From positions 32,824,011 through 32,888,010 of the forward strand of contig CM046297.1 in NCBI GenBank assembly GCA_025267735.1: a stretch of DNA of 64,000 nt, in the 5' to 3' direction. This DNA is from Mactra quadrangularis. Lineage: Eukaryota; Mollusca; Bivalvia; Venerida; Mactridae. Under the pieces are notes generated by a model, which was given only the letters and a program-made list of their open reading frames with translations, ran no database searches and was not told where the DNA came from. Shown piece after piece: positions 57,501-64,000 of the stretch. How positions within the stretch are numbered: position 1 is the stretch's first letter; the number at the start of each line of letters is the position of its first letter. Position numbers and translations under genes: made by a program.

Positions 57501-58140
57501 TATTAATAGTAATTTTATCATTTTTTCAGATTCTCTCTCTGTATTATTGGCCATAAAAAATCGTTATTCAGACAATATTCTTATTAAAAGTATCGAATTA
57601 AAATTGCATGAAATTTTAACATCTAAAACAGTACACCTCTGCTGGATACCAAGCCATATTGGTATACAAGGAAATGAAAAAGTTGATATTTTGGCCAAAG
57701 AATCCTTAAACCTTCAACCAGTGAATATCAAATTGCCAAGCAGTGACTTCAAATGTTCAATAAACACGTTAATTAAATCAAAATGGCAAACGTTGTGGAC
57801 CAATGCACTTTTTAATAAATTACGTGACATAAAACCAACCCTTAATTCATCTTCGTCAATTATATATTCTATTCGCAGAGATCAAATAGTAATTTTGCGA
57901 TGTAGAATTGGTCATACTAGATTAACACATTCATACCTTCTCAAAAGAGAAGAAGCACCTAAATGCATACCATGTGACGAACATTTCAATGTAAAACACG
58001 TTCTCCTTGACTGTCAGGATCTTAAATACATTCGTGACAAACATTTTAAAGTAAACTCACTTAAAGAACTTTTTGAGTCTGTACCATCATATGCTATACT
58101 TAACTTTTTGACAGAAATAAATGTTTATAATAAGATATAA
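54546..58140 (+). pseudogene. LINE ORF2: APE endonuclease, reverse transcriptase, RNase H (deletion and frameshift)
   Basis: ORF2 starts MSQTILQWNCRGLN at 54546. A deletion near 54610 removes part of the endonuclease, which resumes with RASGGSTIAV, PFFLLGDFHAHNPIWG and GSDHFPL. A single-base shift near 55595 joins to the second frame. RT blocks: NYRPISLTSCICKTFERMVN, FQSGFRKQRSTNDHL, FFDLEKAYDTTW, GVPQGSILLV and YVDD at 56458-56469. RNase H: FTDGSKDG (D near 57358), TAEVKAIDLA, FSDSLSVLLAI and GNEKVDILAKE, so its catalytic residues are all present. The C-terminus has CRIGHTRLTHSYLLKRE and CIPCDEHFNVKHVLLDC. Confidence 0.9.
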
Positions 58141-58185
58141 AGTTTTACATCATTAATATAGTTTGAATTATTAGTATCATTAATA

Positions 58186-58245
58186 GCTGTCGGCGCGATA
58201 TGACCTTTTTGTGTTGGTGCGCCGTGAAACCCAAACAAACTAACA
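58186..58245 (+). repeat. LINE 3' UTR segment resembling the SINE family 1 tail
   Basis: ATATGACCT, TGTGTTG, the CGCCGTGAAACCCAAACAAA end and their order match the tail of the SINE copy at 26938-26993 (ATATGACCT, TGTGTTG, CGGCGTTAAACCCAACAAA). Confidence 0.7.
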
Positions 58246-58286
58246 AATTTTTCCAGATAAATCTGCTTGTTTAATGTTATCATTTC

Positions 58287-58594
58287 AATGAAGTATGGAA
58301 AATACAACTGAATATTCCAAATGATTCTTTACTATGGTAGCTGTAAGATGGAGAGAACGGAGATAGGAAACCCGTTTAAAGGGACATTAAACTAACAATG
58401 AAGTATGGAAATTACAACTGAATATTCCAAATGATTCTTTACTATGGTAGCTGTAAGATGGAGAGAACGGAGATAGGAAACCCGTTTAAAGGGACATTAA
58501 ACTAACAATGAAGTATGGAAATTACAACTAAATATTCCAAATGATTCTTTACTATGGTAGCTGTAAGATGGAGAGAACGGAGATAGGAAACCCG
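58287..58594 (+). repeat. LINE 3' UTR tandem repeat, 2.8 units of 110 bp
   Basis: Units start with AATGAAGTATGGAAA at 58287, 58397 and 58507, differing by one or two bases. The last is cut after GATAGGAAACCCG, which is taken as the end of the element. Confidence 0.9.
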
Positions 58595-58607
58595 GTACGA
58601 CCAATGT

Positions 58608-58991
58608 GTCAACAAACAGCGAGCAATGTTAACTATTGCTTTTATTGATAGACACTAATAAACATTCTATTTCTCTGCAATTATGATGCTTTATTGTAAC
58701 TGGTCACTGATTCCCAGGATCAGTTCATTGTTTGTATTTTCAATTCAAAATTGTTAGAGCTGTCTTGCAATTGGCATCAGCTCGCGGGCTTATGAGCATT
58801 TGATCTTATAACTTAAAGAGCGACCATTACAAGGCCAACAACTTTGGTCGGTAGCTCTCTCATAGGCTCTACTTTTATTTTGCTACTGCTAATAGCCGCT
58901 TATTATATGCTAGAATGTGGAAATTATATTATACATGTACTTATATTGAATGCTGATTGACTGCTAATTTTTGAAAAACACTGTATTCCAT
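58608..58991 (+). repeat. Ngaro direct repeat B2 with a hairpin insertion
   Basis: It matches B1 (51833-52135) on both sides of an extra segment of about 87 bp (58782-58870). Its end at 58991 is where the host LINE frame resumes. Confidence 0.85.
58782..58870. repeat. Short hairpin insertion in B2
   Basis: The segment is absent from B1. Its ends (GGGCTTATGAG and CTCATAGGCTC) and an inner pair (GAGCGACCA and TGGTCGGTAGCTC) are inverted repeats, so it can fold back on itself. It looks like a tiny snapback MITE. Confidence 0.55.
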
Positions 58992-59740
58992 TTTATTTGT
59001 ATTACACCAGTTGTTTTTTCTAGATGTATAATCGTTTTCAAATATTTGTTTTGTTAGCCTATCACTTCTCATGTTGATAAGTCTATTCCAGTAACGTAGT
59101 ATGGATATCCATCGTCTGTACTGTACCGGTAACCAGCCCATATCACCATGTATAGCTAGAATTGGCGCAAATCTATGAACTCCGAGAAAATAACGAATGG
59201 CTCTGTTTTGTATGTTGTCAGTTGACTGATACTTGCGGTGTCCCCAAACACTAGCCCCCATATTCTAATACAGGTATCACACATGAATCATACAGTTTTT
59301 TCATATGTTTTGATGCCAAAATCTTTCATATTATGAATTTTTGATATGACTTGTCCCAGAGCACGACCGGCACTTTTTGCTAAAATGTCAGCATTAGGTG
59401 TGAAGTCACCATTAAATTGAAATAAAATACCAAGATATTTATAAGTTGGCACTAATTCTAGCATATTATCTCCAATTTTGAATTTCTGGTCTGTTTGTTG
59501 GGTTCTAGTCTTTCGAAAATGTATGCACTTCGACTTATCAGTGTTTATTAAAACTCTCCATTGTTTACACCACTTATGCATAGTATCGAGCATCGTTTGT
59601 AAATCAGTCTCATTTTTGCAATAAAAACAATGTCGTCTGCATACTGTATATGTCATTCGATCTCGATTTTTCTGATTACACGTATATTTAGCGAACGATT
59701 TACACAAACATGTCTCACTTGAACACAATTCGGACGTGGA
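58992..59740 (-). mobile_element. LINE RT part (host of the Ngaro insertion, 5' half)
   Basis: Reading the minus strand from 59740, the RT catalytic box QYADDIVFIAK is followed by a one-base shift and ETDLQTMLDTMHKWCKQWRV, then TYKYLGILFQFNGDF, NRAIRYFLGVHRFAPILAIH and RWISILRYWNRLINM, ending NNWCNTNK at 58992. The next in-frame codons are at 48176. Confidence 0.85.
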
Positions 59741-60027
59741 TTAGTCTCGTTAGAATTTCGGATACTTCATATAGCATAAATGTAACCGAACAAAAGAAAA
59801 AGGTATTCACTGTAATTCTTGTACAATGATCATTTGAGTTAAACCTGTGTTGTGAGAAATATTCATTGAAAAATAATTATCCAATACCTAATTCACTACA
59901 TAGGGCGCGGCCATGATCATGCTTTGCCTGGCGTACTTTTACTGACCTGACAAAGTACGAATGGGAGCCAGACAAAATTACTATTATTTTAATTATTCAC
60001 CACTCTTGATAGATTTTAATCAGTATA

Positions 60028-61020
60028 GGTCGTTTGCGGTAAAGCCGGACCCCTAAAATCATGATATATCTCAATAACTATCAGATGGAATTAACTCAAA
60101 TTTTGTATGTGATCATAACTAGCATTTTCCTTTTCAAATCCAAAAATTCAGAATTTTGCTTTAATTACATAACATACTTCCCATAGACATGCAATGCAAA
60201 TTTTGAAGCCAAAAAGCGACCTTTGTTAAATGGTATGTGCCATAATCAGAACAGCCACATAACAGTAGATACAAAATAATAGCTAAATATGAGGCCCGGT
60301 TAGAAATTTTATTTGATAACAAAGTATAACAGTATAGCTCGTTTAGGATAACTTGAGACAAACGACTCAGTCTGTTTACATATATGGGACTCAGGTATTA
60401 CATAAAACAGGGAGGTCAGCTGATTTTGTGTTATTGAAGTATTTAACATGTCTTAATGCGTGGAACGTGTGTTCTCGTACTAAATTTAATACATAAAAAA
60501 ACACACTGATAATAGTCGATAATTACGTGTACTAAACTTAAATCCACCTGTGTATAAAAATGGTATCGTTGTATTTTGTCTCAAGTTATCCTAAACGAGC
60601 TATATATACAAACTCAAATATCATCATCACTGTCGTCTGCATCGTCAATATCTATACAAATTCTACACGTACGATTTTAAAGACGGGTTCTGCTTTACAA
60701 TTCAGTAGACCGTCGAGTGTTTATTTAAGCGACAAGTTTACAGTAAACGCATTGGACTTTGTATAAATACACTGGAAGTATGACAATGTTATAATCAGAA
60801 CAGCTTATTTTACCTCCCGCCGGATTTTTTATAAAAAAATCCAAATATTTTGCATTGTACCTTATGGAAAACTTTTTTATTTATCTATTAAAAATTCTGA
60901 AAATTTTAATCCTAGAAGAAAAAATTGAAATAAGATTGTATTAAAATTTTTAGTAAAATCGCTGTTATAGTTTAAAAGATATTTACGGCAAATAGGGGTC
61001 CAGCATTAACGCAAACGACC
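60028..61020. mobile_element. MITE-like DNA element, 993 bp, inserted in TATA
   Basis: The left end GGTCGTTTGCGGTAAAGCCG and the inverse of the right end GGTCGTTTGCGTTAATGCTG match, both continuing into GGACCCCTA. TATA flanks both sides (60024-60027 and 61021-61024). No ORF. Confidence 0.8.
60337..60600. mobile_element. Nested 264 bp MITE, inserted in TATA
   Basis: A perfect 26 bp terminal inverted repeat starts GCTCGTTTAGGATAACTTGA. TATA flanks both sides. The G-x-TCGTTT start and TATA target are shared with the surrounding element, so both probably use the same transposase. Confidence 0.85.
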
Positions 61021-61384
61021 TATACCTTGCCTCGGATATGATGTTTTTTTCCTAATAATAAGTCAGAGGTTTTGTTGTTTTGAGAGCATAATAACTTGTA
61101 TCATACATGTGTTCAGTCATTATCTGAGGTTGAGTCCTATGTTAGTAAACCTCATAAACATAAGCCAGGGACGGATACAGACAAAATAGGGCTGCCTGGG
61201 GGCTGGTAGACCCAACTTGGGGTTGGTACGGGAGGGGTATCCGCTCCCGTTGGTGAGGGTACGGGGGCCTCCCCCGGAAAGTTTGAAAAATGAAGGTCTA
61301 AAATCGGCCCTTTTCGCCGATTACCGCCACTTTGGGTTTAAAAAAATTATCTTTTCCCCAATTAATACACTTAATGATAAATGT

Positions 61385-61515
61385 GCATTCGGAACATCCT
61401 CGGCCATTCGCTACGAATAACCTCGGACATACATTTGTATTTAGACGCCTTTTGGAAAAACCGGTGTTGAAGTAACAAATACACGATCGTTAAGGCGATG
61501 ACTGAAGTTTCGTTT
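61385..61515. repeat. Interspersed repeat shared with 15585-15735
   Basis: CATTCGGAAC, CTACGAATAAC, AGACGCC, GGTGTTGAAGTAA and TTAAGGCGATG occur in the same order as in the other copy. The second copy of the X-box element begins directly after it. Confidence 0.6.
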
Positions 61516-61517
61516 TT

Positions 61518-63830
61518 AGTAGGCGCGTTTACCCCCAAATGGCCCTGTCCCAAAAGTGGTTCAAATTATGTCATATGATAGGGAAATGAATAATTTATCC
61601 AGAACTAACGTTTTTAAGAAAATTCTGTGAAGTCTGTTACCATGGCAACAGAACAAAATAAATGGCTTAATTTGAAAATATTGGTCTCCCTTAAAACTGA
61701 CTTTCAAATTTGATAGTTTTATAGTCACATATTGTCACATGAGGTAAGCTCTTTCTTTTTCAGTCGTTAAAGTTTGGTTGCTATGATAACCAATTTCAGA
61801 AATTGAAAATCTTTATTTTTTGTAAAACAAGTCCTTTTGCAATTCTAAAGAAAGCTTGTTGACATAATTATATAAAATGTAACATCATAACCCTCTGAAT
61901 TCATTTATTGCATTTTCTATTACCATGGAAACAAAATACATGTAAATGTATTCTATACTCAGAAATAACATGTTTACAATAGAACCTAATATTTTCGCTA
62001 AGAATGTGAAGTTTGAAGTTAAAGTTTAAATTCAAAATGCATGCCTAGTTCTAAATTATCTGGTTATCCTATCTTTGATTGAAATAAGTCAGATAAAGAA
62101 ATAATTTTTAGTAGATAGGTTCTCTTTTACCATGGAAACTTTATCATTTTTACTAAAATTATGATATTCAAACATACATAGTTTTGACATTATTTTGATT
62201 TTAAATTTTATCACATTAACCATTTAATGGAATTGAAATAGCCAAAAAACTACATTGGCACTGACATAGTTACTCGTTGTTAAGGTCGTTTCTAAGGCAA
62301 CAAATATCCCGGTTCTTGAGCATCACAAACATGATACTTAAATCAGTCAGGAGGATGTATTATGCAAATAGGTCAAAATGTAAAAAATCAGTATTGAGAT
62401 AAAAAGTGCTAAATAATTGTAAAATATCAGTATGCAAACATTACATCACATTATTTATAAACCCGGGTCGATAGCGCAATTGATAGCGCGCCCGGATTCG
62501 GAATCTCGTGTCCCGAGGGGGGTACGGGTTCGAATCCCACCGGGGAGGTAACTTATACCCTCACATGAAAATTAGACAATTTCAATTTTCCTCCATTAAT
62601 TAGATAATAATATTCCAAAATGTGCAAAAAGAGTAAATTAATCCTAATAGGTGAACAAGATACAGTACAGTTCAGGTTAACTGCTTAAGAGATTTAGCTT
62701 TTAAGCTTTTAAATATATAGGATGACACTACTTGGGTGTAAGGTTAACTCTAATTATTAGTATAACAAGGTTTTAACAAGATTTTCTACTAATTGCATTA
62801 CATTTTGTGAGAAATGGATGACTTAACATGTTGAAATAAAGTTAGAAATATATATAAAACGGGAAAGATATACAGTGTTTCTTTTTCCCTTTCTTAGTTA
62901 AGACAGTTATGCCATCATCATAGCAGAATCAGCATTTGATACAAGAAATGGTCTAGGTAGTTGAGAATAGAATCTATCAGTGATTTCATTTTGAGTGTTG
63001 AAAAAAATATGTAAATATAGAATCACCTATCTCACATTGTGCTCAACAATGATACAAAAGTGTACAAATAAAGTTTAAATCAACACAAAGAATCCTCACA
63101 TAGGTGTCATCTTTTATAAAATACTGAATGAACCAAGTACTGTTGGGCAATATATAATGTTATTCCTGGTCCAGAGCCAACATATGCATACTCCTTTTAA
63201 TTGTCACACCAATGTTATGCAAAATAGGAAGTGAAAATGATTATTACCTTTTACCATGTGAAATGAAAAAATATCAAACAATTGCTGAAAGTCCATGCAA
63301 GAAGTTACATTTTCATGATGCAATTATCAAGCTGCAGTCATGTGTTCAGACATAAATAACTTCATATGACTTTTTATGTGAGCCCAGATAGACTTTTACA
63401 TTTGACCATTTGCAACATACAGTTAGTCTATAAAAATGTATAGATGTGGAACAGGGAAAGTAAGTACCAGATATATCCTTTTTGTAGGTTTTTGACTCAT
63501 TTGTTTTGCCCAAGGAGAAGCAAATATTTTTATTCCACTGTATTTTTTGGCAGTTTATGTATTTAAAAATTATGAATAGTACATTATTTAAAAGCATGAT
63601 GTACAGTTGGTGAAATCTGATCACAAGAAAATGAATTGGCATTCACTATGACTTCAAATACATGTATACTATTCATTTCAGCATATTTGCAGACTAGCAG
63701 GGCTGTACATGTGGTATATGTTAAGAGTTTTTGTTTGTTATATTCATAGACAACTTTTCTTCCTATTGCATATTTATTTTGTATCATAGATCTAAAACCC
63801 TGTTGAGTATAAGCAAGTTCTGGAATGTGT
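61518..63830. mobile_element. X-box-rich element, copy 2 (left 2.3 kb)
   Basis: It starts AGTAGGCGCG and follows copy 1 to about 63830, with similarity ending after GAGTATAAGCAAGTTCTGG (copy 1: about 13212-13230). X-box-like sites are kept at 61636-61649, 61777-61790, 61919-61932, 62126-62139 and 62276-62301. The right terminus is absent or lies beyond the window. Confidence 0.75.
62458..62610 (+). repeat. tRNA-SINE family 2, copy 2, inside the X-box element
   Basis: The head (TCGATAGCGCAATTGATAGC, GGGTTCGAATCCCACCGGG) and end (CCTCCATTAATTAGATAAT) match 24950-25310. It takes the place of about 310 bp that copy 1 has at 11560-11873, including two X-box-like sites. Confidence 0.75.
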
Positions 63831-64000
63831 ATTTCAGGAATAATTGCGCCTCTCATAGCAGACGATCATTTTGAATTGCTTGATACTTATATACTGAGGG
63901 ACTACTTCTGGATTCGGTAAATTTTCAAAGTGGGAAGAGGTCTAAAATACGGTAAATATATTTGTTCCGGACTGACGTCCCGAACAAATAAAAACATTGA

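Larger units (their letters stand above)
52623..58594 (+). mobile_element. I-type LINE (non-LTR retrotransposon), nearly complete
   Basis: The element has a 5' UTR of about 670 bp, ORF1, ORF2 and a 3' UTR with 110 bp tandem repeats. A Gag with CCHC knuckles plus APE endonuclease, RT and a cellular-type RNase H places it in the I/Jockey superfamily, closest in layout to I elements. It lies between A2 and B2 of the Ngaro element and is therefore younger than it. The long ORFs have only few breaks. Confidence 0.85.
48177..58991 (+). mobile_element. Ngaro/DIRS-type tyrosine-recombinase retrotransposon (degenerate), itself interrupted by a LINE
   Basis: The layout is A1 (48177-48429), RT/RNase H, tyrosine recombinase, SGNH hydrolase, B1 (51833-52135), A2 (52372-52622), then an inserted I-type LINE, then B2 (58608-58991). 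Split direct repeats of the form A1...B1-A2-B2 are the hallmark of Ngaro and PAT-like elements, and the SGNH frame points to Ngaro. A 236 bp segment of unknown origin (52136-52371) separates B1 from A2. Ends are blunt, with no target duplication. Several frameshifts and stops make this copy inactive. Confidence 0.85.

Noticed and set aside
60560..60766. 68-residue open frame on the plus strand
   Set aside because: It spans the end of the inner MITE and non-coding sequence; no domain.

Overview
This is eukaryotic, AT-rich, repeat-dense DNA. It holds short exons with GT-AG introns, a C1q-domain gene, prolyl 4-hydroxylase alpha exons, many tRNA-derived SINEs, and LINE, Ty3 and DIRS/Ngaro-type retroelements. 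This fits a lophotrochozoan, most likely a bivalve mollusc; the species cannot be told from the window. No prokaryotic, operon or CRISPR features were seen.

Host genes. (1) 4593-6783, minus: the first three coding exons of a prolyl 4-hydroxylase alpha-subunit gene. All phases agree, but no catalytic exons were found before the left edge. (2) 16457-29129, plus: a complete five-exon gene for a 249-residue cadherin-repeat protein with a signal peptide and a hydrophobic C-terminus. A TATA box, an inverted CCAAT and an RFX-type X-box lie upstream. (3) 31450-32761, minus: a complete two-exon gene for a secreted coiled-coil plus C1q-domain protein, also 249 residues. (4) 44472-46560, minus: a decayed duplicate of gene 1, broken by a SINE and by a poly(A) retroposon.

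Mobile DNA dominates the rest. At 10594-14694 a 4.1 kb non-coding element with inverted ends and a series of X-box-like palindromes sits inside a LINE reading frame; a second copy begins at 61518. Intron 2 of the cadherin gene holds a 7.0 kb element with roughly 450 bp terminal inverted repeats and a 5 bp target duplication, and inside it a hAT-type MITE with a perfect 8 bp duplication. Two broken LTR retroelements lie at 36057-39976 (minus: gag, retropepsin) and 40942-43300 (plus: gag with a helix-hairpin-helix motif, a TatD nuclease C-terminus, an integrase fragment).

The right third is a three-level nest. A minus-strand LINE (47515-48176 and 58992-59740) was entered by a Ngaro/DIRS-type tyrosine-recombinase retrotransposon (48177-58991) that encodes RT, RNase H, recombinase and an SGNH hydrolase. 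That element was in turn entered by a nearly intact I-type LINE (about 52623-58594). Removing the Ngaro element in silico rejoins the host LINE frame exactly and shows no target duplication. The 3' tail of the I-type LINE resembles the tail of a SINE family present in four copies here, which suggests a SINE-LINE partnership. Near the right end two MITEs, both inserted in TATA, are nested at 60028-61020.
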